Shown piece by piece: positions 44,657-53,040 of a stretch of 53,291 nucleotides of DNA (positions are counted from its first letter, which is position 1; every line of letters begins with the position of its first letter). The translations under genes and the position numbers were made by a program. Under the pieces are notes generated by a model. That model did no database searches. It saw only the letters and a list, made by a program, of their open reading frames with translations, and was not told the DNA's origin. The DNA comes from an uncultured Muribaculaceae bacterium (GTDB taxonomy: Bacteria > Bacteroidota > Bacteroidia > Bacteroidales > Muribaculaceae): positions 1 through 53,291 of the forward strand of contig CAJUIW010000013.1 of NCBI GenBank assembly GCA_910586895.1, given 5' to 3'.

Positions 44657-45805
44657 TCAGCGGGCGCGCTCGTTGCGGAAGTACAGGATAGTAAGCAATA
44701 CGCAGCCTACAAACACTATCGGGATACCGATAAGTGAGGGTTCAAGGTAGCCGCCTCCTGCATTTATCACGAGTCCACCTATCCATGCCGCTATGGCATT
44801 ACCGGCATTATAAGCAATCTGAATACATGTACCGCCAAGCATTTCGCCGCCTTTGGAGTAGCCTACTATCGATGACTGCAGGGGACTTCCCGAGCCAAAA
44901 AGCGATGCTGTGCCAAGGAACAGAAGCACAACCATGACCCACTGTATGGATGCAAGGAAATATACTCCGGCAAGGACTCCTATACCCAAGGCCATGACCC
45001 AAGCGGCCACAATGCTCGGCTTATAGCTCACGGCTATACGTCCAACAATCAGATTACCGAAGAACATACCTGCACCGGCCACTATCATAAGCCATGTCAG
45101 CGCCGATGGATGAAACCCTGACACATTCAGCATCAACGGGTCAATGTAGCTATACCAGCAGTACAGTCCGATCTGCCCGAATATCACACCGCCGAATATC
45201 AGCCAGGGCGGCAGCGTACGCAGAAACCGGAACTGCCCTTTGAAACCGGTATCGGGCAGACGCCCCACATCAGGCACATTGCATCGCAGAGCCACATATG
45301 TGACGATACCGGCCACGGTGACAAGCGCAAATGCCATACGCCAACTGAAATTAGTGCTCAGGAATGTTCCGACGGGCACACCGAACAGTGTGGCCACCGT
45401 CATTCCGGCTATCATAAGCGACACGGCCATTACCTCGCGCCCGGGTTGCGCCAGTTTACGCGCCACAATGGCACCTACACCGAAATACGCTCCGTGAGGA
45501 AGTCCCGATATGAAACGTGACACCATCAGCATATAATAAGACTGGGACACTGCGGCAAGCAGATTGCCCGCCACTATCACTACCGCAAGCAAAAGCAGGA
45601 TACGCTTCAGAGGCATACGCCTCAACCATAAGAGCGCGGGGGCACCCACGCATACACCGGCTGCATAGGCCGAAATCAGATGTCCGGCCTGCGCTACTGA
45701 AATATCCAGATCGCCGGCAAGTGCCGTAAGGATACCCATCATCTGGAATTCAGCCATGCCGAGCGCAAAGGTCCCCAATGCCAACGCGAAAAGACTCTTG
45801 TTCAT
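44657..45805 (-). CDS. MFS exporter, AraJ/sugar-efflux type
   Basis: Twelve-helix inner membrane transporter of 382 residues. The N-terminal ALALGTFALGMAEFQMMGIL and ISAYAAGVCVGAP are characteristic of the AraJ/YdhP branch of MFS drug or sugar exporters. No partner genes. It starts 74 bases after the lipoprotein stop, beyond a perfect palindrome. Substrate unknown. Confidence 0.9.
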   Translation of the reverse strand: MNKSLFALALGTFALGMAEFQMMGILTALAGDLDISVAQAGHLISAYAAGVCVGAPALLWLRRMPLKRILLLLAVVIVAGNLLAAVSQSYYMLMVSRFISGLPHGAYFGVGAIVARKLAQPGREVMAVSLMIAGMTVATLFGVPVGTFLSTNFSWRMAFALVTVAGIVTYVALRCNVPDVGRLPDTGFKGQFRFLRTLPPWLIFGGVIFGQIGLYCWYSYIDPLMLNVSGFHPSALTWLMIVAGAGMFFGNLIVGRIAVSYKPSIVAAWVMALGIGVLAGVYFLASIQWVMVVLLFLGTASLFGSGSPLQSSIVGYSKGGEMLGGTCIQIAYNAGNAIAAWIGGLVINAGGGYLEPSLIGIPIVFVGCVLLTILYFRNERAR

Positions 45806-45839
45806 CTATATCTGTATATTTATTATCCGTTGTAACTTA

Positions 45840-45873
45840 AATGGTGCTTAACAATTAATTGTTAAGCACCATT
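45840..45873 (-). terminator. 34-base perfect palindrome, probable terminator
   Basis: AATGGTGCTTAACAATT (45840-45856) is exactly complementary to 45857-45873. It lies just past the lipoprotein stop (minus strand). The T-run that should follow is weak, so a protein-binding site is possible too. Confidence 0.55.
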
Positions 45874-45878
45874 CTTAT

Positions 45879-46340
45879 TTAATAACGTCTGAATGTGAAT
45901 ACTGTTCCTGCAACCGATTCCATTACCAACGACGACGAGTTCAGCTTTTTTATATCGAACCGTATGGTTACCCCCGTTGCATCCGGATTTTCCGATATAT
46001 CCGGTAGACTTACACAGTCATCCGGATCAATATAGAACCATTCAAGACGCTCCGAAGTCTCGTAAGGGAACTCCAAGGTCAGTTCTTTATCCTTGACATA
46101 AGTCATATTGGCTGTAGCTTTATCCACATTAGGACTCATCAGATTCGATGTATGCAGATAAAAGCAATAATATACTCTGTGCTCCGGTACAATCTGAGTT
46201 CCGTCGGCACGGTTTACTGTCATCAGCTGCCACTGTCCGTCAAGGTCGCCGTTTATCGGGGCCTTGCGGCATGAAGTCATGCCTGACAACATAACAACAG
46301 CAGAAAGTACTGATATAATTCGTGTCAATAAACGTTTCAT
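45879..46340 (-). CDS. lipocalin-like lipoprotein
   Basis: A 153-residue lipoprotein: signal peptide with lipobox ending at Cys24 (LSGMTSC). The mature part starts with G-D-L-D-G-Q-W-Q-L-M, the usual opening of Bacteroidetes lipocalin-like (Lipocalin_4/DUF4847) domains, and ends in T-F-R-R-Y. The ATG at 46340 overlaps the wzi-like stop as ATGA, better than the ATG six bases upstream. Role unknown; co-translation with the barrel suggests a shared envelope task. Confidence 0.75.
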   Translation of the reverse strand: MKRLLTRIISVLSAVVMLSGMTSCRKAPINGDLDGQWQLMTVNRADGTQIVPEHRVYYCFYLHTSNLMSPNVDKATANMTYVKDKELTLEFPYETSERLEWFYIDPDDCVSLPDISENPDATGVTIRFDIKKLNSSSLVMESVAGTVFTFRRY

Positions 46341-47854
46341 AACCATCCTGTTTTTGAAATTGTGAGCATTGCTCCGAAGCTGCGTCCGAGCAACCCGCCT
46401 CCATCAGCGCCAATACCCAGGCGTCCGCGCCATCCATTCAGTCTGGCCGGCGACCATGTAAGCTCAAGGAGTGCATTGAAATTACGTTCCACCTCCGGCG
46501 TGGGCAGCGGATAAGAGCCCCATGACCGGGTAAGGGACAGAAGCACCCTGTACTGAAGCGATGGCAATGGCGACCCTTGCCATCCGAAATGATGCCCCTT
46601 TATACGGTTATGGCGAAATTCAAGCGTACCGTCCGTATTATACACGGGGGATATCAGCAAGGGGTTACCTATACCCATGCCCCAGTGCTGCCATCCGGGA
46701 TAGAACGCATGATTATAATATTCATCCTGACCGCTGACCTGTTCCGGAATCTCAGGAGTATGATCCCAATACACCGGACCGGCCTGATCACGGGTGTTTA
46801 TATATTCATATACGAATTTAGATACCACAGGATTGTCCGGCAAGTCAATCTCCACGCCTAAGAGCATATCTTTCCATACATAGTCGAAAAACATCATGGA
46901 ATGATCCTCAAAAAAATGCTCGTAATATACGCGGGCGCCCCATGGCGAACCTTTCTTATGATACCCGACAGCCGCGCTCCACTGACCTACATGATTTCCG
47001 GCCACATTGGAGACCTCGCCGGCCAATGTAGGATTTCCTGTCTGGTCAGCGCCGGTAGGGACTATTATCTTCCATAAGTCCTTAAGTCCATGTCCCATTT
47101 TTATGACCTGTCCATCCGGAAGATAAATGGTTCCACCCCACTGGGCTGCCATTTCAAGGCCGCCCTCAACGGTAATAGGCGAACGGTCAGGATTTCCCCA
47201 ACGCAGAAAAAGGCCCTTGGAGTGGAACAGGACATGTTTGGAACGCCGTCCGGAGGGCCCAACGGCCGTGTACTGCCAGTCCTGGTCAGTGAATGCACCG
47301 AGCGATATGTAGCCTTTCACGGCAAGCAGATTCTTTGTCCATGGGATATAGGTGTAACGCTCTATTCCAAGGCGGGCCTGAGGAATAGGGCGGGCATTGG
47401 CAGAGAAGAGCAGGTCGCCTGAACTTAACTCAGGATTCACCATTCCGGAAGTTGATTCCCGGCTACCGATGCTGAGGTCCAGACAGCGGTAGTGCACAGC
47501 TCCGTAAAGCTGCTGGATTATGAACGTGGATGTATATCCGCCGGCTACGGCAAGGTCAACCCCGAAGTCCCAGCTGAAAGGCTTGTCGCGCCGCTCCTCA
47601 CGGAAGAAAGAGGCACGCAGATAGCCGTTGGTTTTCTTGATTGAAGAAAGCCCGAAACGGTTGTTGGCAAGCCAGAACGGTGTATGCTCTCCTGTAGAGG
47701 CCGCACCGTTGAGCTCCACACTGTAGCGATATATGCTGTCCGACCTTTCCGATGAGGCCGGAGGCGCCGTCAGCGAGTCAGGCTGCTCCCCCTGGGCAGC
47801 ACAAAGTACTGAAGTCATGCTCAGCACTATACCAATTAAATATCTGTAAAACAT
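46337..47854 (-). CDS. Wzi-like capsule assembly outer membrane barrel
   Basis: Outer membrane beta-barrel of the capsule assembly Wzi family, which holds capsular polysaccharide at the cell surface. The ATG at 47854 (MFYRYLIG) gives 505 residues with a signal peptide ending near CAAQ. Family-like segments: TPFWLANNRFGLSS, NPELSSGDLLFSANARPIPQ, YYEHFFED and GRLGIGADGGG. There is no capsule cluster around it. The promoter box sits five bases before the ATG, so the message is probably leaderless. Forms an operon with the lipoprotein. Confidence 0.85.
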   Translation of the reverse strand: MFYRYLIGIVLSMTSVLCAAQGEQPDSLTAPPASSERSDSIYRYSVELNGAASTGEHTPFWLANNRFGLSSIKKTNGYLRASFFREERRDKPFSWDFGVDLAVAGGYTSTFIIQQLYGAVHYRCLDLSIGSRESTSGMVNPELSSGDLLFSANARPIPQARLGIERYTYIPWTKNLLAVKGYISLGAFTDQDWQYTAVGPSGRRSKHVLFHSKGLFLRWGNPDRSPITVEGGLEMAAQWGGTIYLPDGQVIKMGHGLKDLWKIIVPTGADQTGNPTLAGEVSNVAGNHVGQWSAAVGYHKKGSPWGARVYYEHFFEDHSMMFFDYVWKDMLLGVEIDLPDNPVVSKFVYEYINTRDQAGPVYWDHTPEIPEQVSGQDEYYNHAFYPGWQHWGMGIGNPLLISPVYNTDGTLEFRHNRIKGHHFGWQGSPLPSLQYRVLLSLTRSWGSYPLPTPEVERNFNALLELTWSPARLNGWRGRLGIGADGGGLLGRSFGAMLTISKTGWL

Positions 47855-47859
47855 GGCGG

Positions 47860-47867
47860 CAAAGGTA
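47860..47867 (-). promoter_or_regulatory. -10-like box of the Wzi-like gene, leaderless
   Basis: Minus-strand TACCTTTG, separated from the ATG by five bases. It abuts the T-run of the pnp terminator. Confidence 0.55.
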
Positions 47868-47869
47868 AT

Positions 47870-47915
47870 AAAAAATTCCCGCCCGCACACATAATAAAGT
47901 GTTGCGGAACGGGAA
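47870..47915 (-). terminator. terminator of pnp
   Basis: TTCCCG (47876-47881) pairs with CGGGAA (47910-47915), with an inner CCGCAC/GTGTTGCGG stem containing one bulge. The minus strand continues into TTTTTT. Confidence 0.75.
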
Positions 47916-47957
47916 CTATATCTGTAGCTTTATGTTTTGTCAGTTTCGCTACGTGAA

Positions 47958-50228
47958 TCAGTCGCGTGATTCGCGAGGTTCGCGGGGTTCACGACGCGGA
48001 GCGCGTTCGCCACGGTCATTGCGGTCGCGGCGGGGTCCGCGATCGTTGCGGTCACCACGGTCACGACGCGGGCCACGGTCGCCACGGGGAGCACGTTCAC
48101 GCTCTACATAGCCTTCCGGCTTGGGCTGAAGCGCACGCATTGACAGGCGGTACTTGCCGGTCTTCTTATCGATTTCGATAAGCTTCACCTCAAGTTCGTC
48201 GCCTTCCTTGATACCGGAAGCCTCCATATTGTCGATGCGGTCCCATGAGATCTCACTGATGTGAAGCAGGCCGTCACGGTTGGGCATGAATTCAACGAAA
48301 GCACCGAATTCAAGTATCGAACGTACCTTGCCGCGGTAAACCTTGCCCTCTTCGGGAAGTTCCACGATAGCGTTGATCATAGAGAGAGCCTTGTCAATCG
48401 AAGCCTTGTTGGCAGCAGCCACCTCAATGTACCCGCCATCCTCAATTTCATCAATTGATACTGTAGCGCCGCTCTCTTCCTGAATACCCTGTATCACCTT
48501 TCCGCCAGGGCCAATCACTGCACCGATAAGCTCCTTGGGTATAAGCATGGTGACGATGCGGGGCACATTGGGCTTGTAGTCCTCGCGGGGTGCGGGGATA
48601 GTCTGGTTGATGATATTGAGGATATGCAGACGTCCGTCGCGGGCCTGCATAAGGGCACGCTCAAGAATTTCGTAGCTGAGGCCGTCGCACTTGATGTCCA
48701 TCTGAGTGGCTGTGATACCTTCGGTAGTACCGGTCACCTTGAAGTCCATGTCGCCGAGGTGGTCCTCGTCGCCGAGAATATCGGACAGCACGGCATACTT
48801 ACCGCTGGCGGTGTCAGTGATCAGTCCCATGGCGATACCGCTGACAGGGCGCTTCATCTTCACACCGGCGTCAAGCAGAGCCAGAGTACCGGCACATACG
48901 GTAGCCATTGATGACGAGCCGTTGCTCTCCAGAATGTCGCTGACTATGCGGCACACGTAGGGGAAGTCATCGGGGAACATACGCTTCAGGGCACGGTGGG
49001 CAAGATTGCCATGACCGATTTCGCGGCGTCCTACACCACGCACGGGACGGGCCTCACCTGTTGAGAAGGGAGGGAAGTTATAGTGAAGCAGGAAGCGTTC
49101 ACGACCCTGATTGATCACATCGTCAACTATCTTCTCATCAAGCTTTGTTCCGAGAGTAACGGTTGAGAGGCTCTGGGTTTCGCCACGTGTGAACACTGCT
49201 GATCCGTGAGGTCCGGGCAGATAATCGATCTCACACCAGATAGGACGGATCTCAGTAGTCTTACGGCCGTCAAGACGGATACCTTCGTCAAGGATGCAGC
49301 GGCGTACGGCTTCCTTCTCAACGTCATGGTAGTAACGCTTTACCAGGGGAGCTTTTTCGTCGCGTTCCTCTTCGGGAAGGCTTTCGATATATTCGTTGCA
49401 GATGGCTTCGAAGCTGTCGGCGCGCCAGTGCTTGTCGGCACATCCGGCCTTAGCCACGGCATAAGCCTTGTCATAGCATTTTTCATGAACGTCGGCGCGG
49501 AGAGCCTCGTCGTTGACTTCATGGCAATATTCGCGCTTCACGGCACCTACAGCCTCGGCCAGTTCGAGCTGGGCCTTGCACTGCACCTTGATAGCGTCAT
49601 GAGCGGACTTGAGGGCAGCCAGAAGTTCAGCTTCGGACACTTCGTTCATTTCGCCTTCCACCATCATGATGTTGTCATAAGTGGCACCTACCATGAGTTC
49701 CATGTCAGCTTTCTCAAGCTGCTCGAAGGTGGGGTCGATCACGAACTGACCGTCAACGCGGGCAACACGAACCTCTGAAATCGGGCCGTTGAAAGGCACA
49801 TCGCTCACCATCAGGGCTGCCGATGCAGCGAGGCCTGCGAGTGAGTCAGGGATATCCACACCATCGGTGGAATAGAGGGTGATGTTTACGAAAGTATCAG
49901 CGTGGTAATTGTCAGGAAACAGCGGGCGAAGCACACGGTCAACCAGTCGGGCTGTCAGGATTTCATAGTCTGAAGCACGACCCTCACGCTTGAGGAAGCC
50001 GCCGGGGAAACGTCCGAATGACGAAAATTTTTCTTTATACTCTACCTGAAGGGGCATGAAATCGACCCCCTCACCGGCCTCCTTGGCCGATACAACAGTG
50101 GCGAGGAGCATAGTTCCGCCCATTCGCACTTCTACCGCTCCATCGGCCTGCTTGGCGAGCTTGCCGGTTTCGACGGTAATCTCACGTCCGTCGGGCAGAC
50201 TGATGGTTTTCTTGATTGGATTTAACAT
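47958..50228 (-). CDS. pnp: polyribonucleotide nucleotidyltransferase (PNPase)
   Basis: Phosphorolytic 3'-5' exoribonuclease in RNA decay. Two RNase PH domains frame a helical domain. The KH domain follows (LIGAVIGPGGKVIQGI) and then S1 (GKVYRGKVRSILEFGAFVEF). The ATG at 50228 (MLNPIKKTI) is the family start. Unusual: residues 710-756 are a low-complexity tail built from Arg-Gly, Arg-Asp and Arg-Glu units. Such tails bind RNA in other proteins. Transcribed alone from a promoter at 50271. Confidence 0.97.
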   Translation of the reverse strand: MLNPIKKTISLPDGREITVETGKLAKQADGAVEVRMGGTMLLATVVSAKEAGEGVDFMPLQVEYKEKFSSFGRFPGGFLKREGRASDYEILTARLVDRVLRPLFPDNYHADTFVNITLYSTDGVDIPDSLAGLAASAALMVSDVPFNGPISEVRVARVDGQFVIDPTFEQLEKADMELMVGATYDNIMMVEGEMNEVSEAELLAALKSAHDAIKVQCKAQLELAEAVGAVKREYCHEVNDEALRADVHEKCYDKAYAVAKAGCADKHWRADSFEAICNEYIESLPEEERDEKAPLVKRYYHDVEKEAVRRCILDEGIRLDGRKTTEIRPIWCEIDYLPGPHGSAVFTRGETQSLSTVTLGTKLDEKIVDDVINQGRERFLLHYNFPPFSTGEARPVRGVGRREIGHGNLAHRALKRMFPDDFPYVCRIVSDILESNGSSSMATVCAGTLALLDAGVKMKRPVSGIAMGLITDTASGKYAVLSDILGDEDHLGDMDFKVTGTTEGITATQMDIKCDGLSYEILERALMQARDGRLHILNIINQTIPAPREDYKPNVPRIVTMLIPKELIGAVIGPGGKVIQGIQEESGATVSIDEIEDGGYIEVAAANKASIDKALSMINAIVELPEEGKVYRGKVRSILEFGAFVEFMPNRDGLLHISEISWDRIDNMEASGIKEGDELEVKLIEIDKKTGKYRLSMRALQPKPEGYVERERAPRGDRGPRRDRGDRNDRGPRRDRNDRGERAPRREPREPRESRD

Positions 50229-50270
50229 AAATTTATTGTCTTTTTCTTCTTTGCTTGTCAAAAAATCGCA

Positions 50271-50278
50271 CAAAGTTA
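50271..50278 (-). promoter_or_regulatory. -10-like box of pnp
   Basis: Minus-strand TAACTTTG, 42 bases before the pnp ATG; no upstream element at the usual distance. Confidence 0.5.
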
Positions 50279-50354
50279 AGAATTTAACCCCACAAAAAGG
50301 CTTATAATTAATAAAATTTGAGCCCGCAAGAACCTAAAATTGGTCAAAACGTTT

Positions 50355-50362
50355 TAATTTTG
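50355..50362 (+). promoter_or_regulatory. -10-like box of the patatin gene
   Basis: TAATTTTG, 22 bases before the ATG. Confidence 0.45.
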
Positions 50363-50384
50363 TGACAAATTAACTTTTCACCTG

Positions 50385-51182
50385 ATGTTTGGATTCAAAT
50401 CAAAGCCCCAATACCGCTTCGGACTCGCCCTCAGTGGAGGGGGCGCCCGCGGCCTTGCTCATGCCGGAGCACTGAAAGCCATGGAGGAGGTAGGGCTGCG
50501 TCCCGACATCATGGCCGGTGTCAGCGCCGGGTCAGTGGCAGCGGTGATGTATGCTGCCGGAATAGCCCCCGAGCGCATGCTCGAACTGTTTCAGCAGGCC
50601 AAATTCACCGACTTCTGCGAGTTCGGCATCCCGAATGGAGGTTTTTTCTCACTTGAAAAATTCAAGACATTCCTGCGCAACAACATACCGTATGAAAATC
50701 TTGAGGACCTGCCGATAAAGACTGTAGTAGGAGCCACGGATATCGACAACGGACGTCGCGCCCTGTTTGAGAAAGGGCCTATAGCCGACTGTGTGGCCGC
50801 ATCGTGCAGCATACCCATCGTGTTCAAGCCGGCTGTGATTGACGGCATCAGATACGTTGACGGCGGAGTGCTCCACAACCTTCCGGCGTGGGCCATACGC
50901 AAGCGTTGCAAGGTGCTGATAGGCATCAACTGCTCCCCCCTGAGCGACATCAAAGCCAAAAATTCACTTATGGGCATAGCCATGCGCTCCTACGAACTGC
51001 TGGCCAAGACCAATGCCATCCCGGACATGAATCTGTGCGACATGGTGGTGCGTACCGACCGAATAGCCCGCTATCAGGTGTTTAATCTGAAAGATCTGGA
51101 AAGCGTGTATGAAAGCGGCTACCGCGACACCCTGAACCACCTGCTATACCACGGATTCAAACGCCGCTCCGCCCTGCGCTGA
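50385..51182 (+). CDS. patatin-like phospholipase
   Basis: Serine lipid acyl hydrolase of the patatin/RssA family, cytoplasmic or membrane-associated. The oxyanion loop SGGGARG is at 17-23, catalytic Ser47 in GVSAGS (45-50), and Asp159 in DGG completes the dyad. At 265 residues it is a minimal single domain without a signal peptide or membrane helix. Divergent from pnp. Confidence 0.93.
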   Translation: MFGFKSKPQYRFGLALSGGGARGLAHAGALKAMEEVGLRPDIMAGVSAGSVAAVMYAAGIAPERMLELFQQAKFTDFCEFGIPNGGFFSLEKFKTFLRNNIPYENLEDLPIKTVVGATDIDNGRRALFEKGPIADCVAASCSIPIVFKPAVIDGIRYVDGGVLHNLPAWAIRKRCKVLIGINCSPLSDIKAKNSLMGIAMRSYELLAKTNAIPDMNLCDMVVRTDRIARYQVFNLKDLESVYESGYRDTLNHLLYHGFKRRSALR

Positions 51183-51204
51183 GCAGCCTATCCCTGCTTA
51201 GGAA

Positions 51205-52929
51205 TCATTCTTCGGCCGAGGCGTCCTTCTTGCGGCGTGAGGCACGGGGCTTCACTTTCCATATCACGGCATCGAAAGGAGCCACGAAAGCATCAAACGG
51301 CTTGTCGGGGCTGAACTCCTTGCGCAGCTTCTCGCCTGACAGCAGTTCTGTCATCACCGAGGTACCTTTCTTCATGCCGAGTACCTCAAACGCATGTTCG
51401 GGAATGTTGATATGCATGTCGGCTGAATCAGGTGAGAAATTCACAGCCACGATCAGCGTTTCCTCTCCGTAATGGCGCAGGAATATGTACTGGCGGTGAG
51501 GATTGACCGAAGGATTCTCGTAATTGACATACATCAGATCGAAGAAAGCCCCTTCGCGGATGGCCTGCTGCTTGTTGCAGATATTGAGGATGGTGGCATA
51601 CTTGTTGCGGAGCCAGCGCTCGCGTGCCGTGAGCCGCTCTTCCGAGGGATGCCCTCCGTTGAGCCAGCGGCGCAGTGTACCGAGGCTCCAGTAGTCAAAT
51701 ATCGTTGTGCGCCCGTCATATCCGCTGTAGCCTTCCGAATCGGAAGCCTGCTCACCAAGCTCCTGACCCATATATATCATCATCGGTCCGGTACTTATCA
51801 TGGAGCTTACCACAAGCGAGGGTATCACCTTGGCCGGATCGGCGGCATAGAATCGCGAGCCGAAACGCTGCTCGTCATGATTTTCAAGGAAGTTGAGCAT
51901 ATTGCCTCCTATTCCCTCAACAGTCTGCCAGCAGTTGGTGAGCTGTGCGGCGGAGTAGTTGGCTGTCTGGATACCCCGGAGAGTATCGTAGAGATTCACC
52001 TTGTCATACAGATAGTCGAAGCGTCCGCGTGCAATGAAGTCGCGGTACATTCCGGTGTCATATATCTCAGCTATGAACACCACGTGCGGATATAGCGCCT
52101 TCACTTTAGGGATAGCCCAGTTCCAGAATTCAACAGGTACCATATGCGCCATATCGCAACGGAATCCATCAACACCCTTGCCTGCCCAATAGCGGAGGAT
52201 ATGGAGCATCTTGTGCCATGTAGCCGGAATGGGAGAGAAGTGGCGCGATCCGTCACCGTAATCTATACCGTAGTTGAGTTTTACCGTCTCGAACCAGTCA
52301 TTCGGCCCGGGGAATGCCGTGAAGCAGTCGTTACCCGAAGCCTTGGCCGGGAACTCGATATATGCCGTTTTACCGGAGCCCATATCAACCTTCGGGGCGA
52401 AAAGCTGACGCGGGATGTAATAGAAACTGTTGTCGCGGTCAAAATACTTCGAAGCGTCATCATTGACGCCGAAGTCAGCCGGAGCGTTTTTGGGAGCGAC
52501 ATCGCTTTTATAACGTCGTGCCACGTGATTGGGCACAAAGTCAATGATCACTTTCATGCCGGCGCGATGCGTACGCTTAACAAGAGCCTCGAATTCAGCC
52601 ATACGATCCGGCACACTCTCCGCCAGGTCAGGATCAATATCGTAATAGTCGCTGATGGCGTATGGAGAACCGGCCTGTCCTTTTACCACATGGGGATTAT
52701 CGCGTTCAATTCCGTAGGCGGAATAGTCCGGACAATGCGCATGCTCGATCACACCGGTGTACCACACATGGGTAATGCCCAGTTCCGCTATGGAGGCGAG
52801 CACCTCAGGCGTTATGGAGTTGAGCTTGCCGCTGCCGTTCTGTTCAATTGTTCCGTTAGGTATACAGGTATCGTTGAGATTAGCGAACAGTCGCGGCAGC
52901 ATCTGGTATATTACGGGCTTCTTAGTCAT
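51205..52929 (-). CDS. cytoplasmic GH13 alpha-amylase family enzyme
   Basis: Acts on alpha-glucans, probably glycogen or maltodextrins, inside the cell, since there is no signal peptide. Barrel motifs: DFVPNH (130-135), nucleophile Asp259 (GFRCDMAH), acid/base Glu288 (FIAEIYD) and Asp352 (LENHDEQR). A C-terminal beta domain follows. The last 15 or so residues are basic then acidic (KPRASRRKKDASAEE). Plausibly works with GlgB in glycogen turnover. Exact product specificity not readable. Confidence 0.9.
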   Translation of the reverse strand: MTKKPVIYQMLPRLFANLNDTCIPNGTIEQNGSGKLNSITPEVLASIAELGITHVWYTGVIEHAHCPDYSAYGIERDNPHVVKGQAGSPYAISDYYDIDPDLAESVPDRMAEFEALVKRTHRAGMKVIIDFVPNHVARRYKSDVAPKNAPADFGVNDDASKYFDRDNSFYYIPRQLFAPKVDMGSGKTAYIEFPAKASGNDCFTAFPGPNDWFETVKLNYGIDYGDGSRHFSPIPATWHKMLHILRYWAGKGVDGFRCDMAHMVPVEFWNWAIPKVKALYPHVVFIAEIYDTGMYRDFIARGRFDYLYDKVNLYDTLRGIQTANYSAAQLTNCWQTVEGIGGNMLNFLENHDEQRFGSRFYAADPAKVIPSLVVSSMISTGPMMIYMGQELGEQASDSEGYSGYDGRTTIFDYWSLGTLRRWLNGGHPSEERLTARERWLRNKYATILNICNKQQAIREGAFFDLMYVNYENPSVNPHRQYIFLRHYGEETLIVAVNFSPDSADMHINIPEHAFEVLGMKKGTSVMTELLSGEKLRKEFSPDKPFDAFVAPFDAVIWKVKPRASRRKKDASAEE

Positions 52930-52955
52930 AAATTCAAGGATTTTTCAACAAGGCG

Positions 52956-52987
52956 CAAAATTAGCCAAAATATTCAACACCAGCAAA
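52956..52987 (-). promoter_or_regulatory. promoter of the GH13 gene
   Basis: Minus-strand TAATTTTG (52956-52963) with TTTG (52984-52987) 20 bases upstream. Confidence 0.7.
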
Positions 52988-53040
52988 TACGCGACACAAC
53001 CGTCAGCCAGATGTCACAAAACCTTAACCTGGATTCACCG

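Noticed and set aside
45840..45873. Perfect palindrome as an insertion sequence end
   Set aside because: No transposase, no target duplication; its place after a stop codon fits a terminator better.
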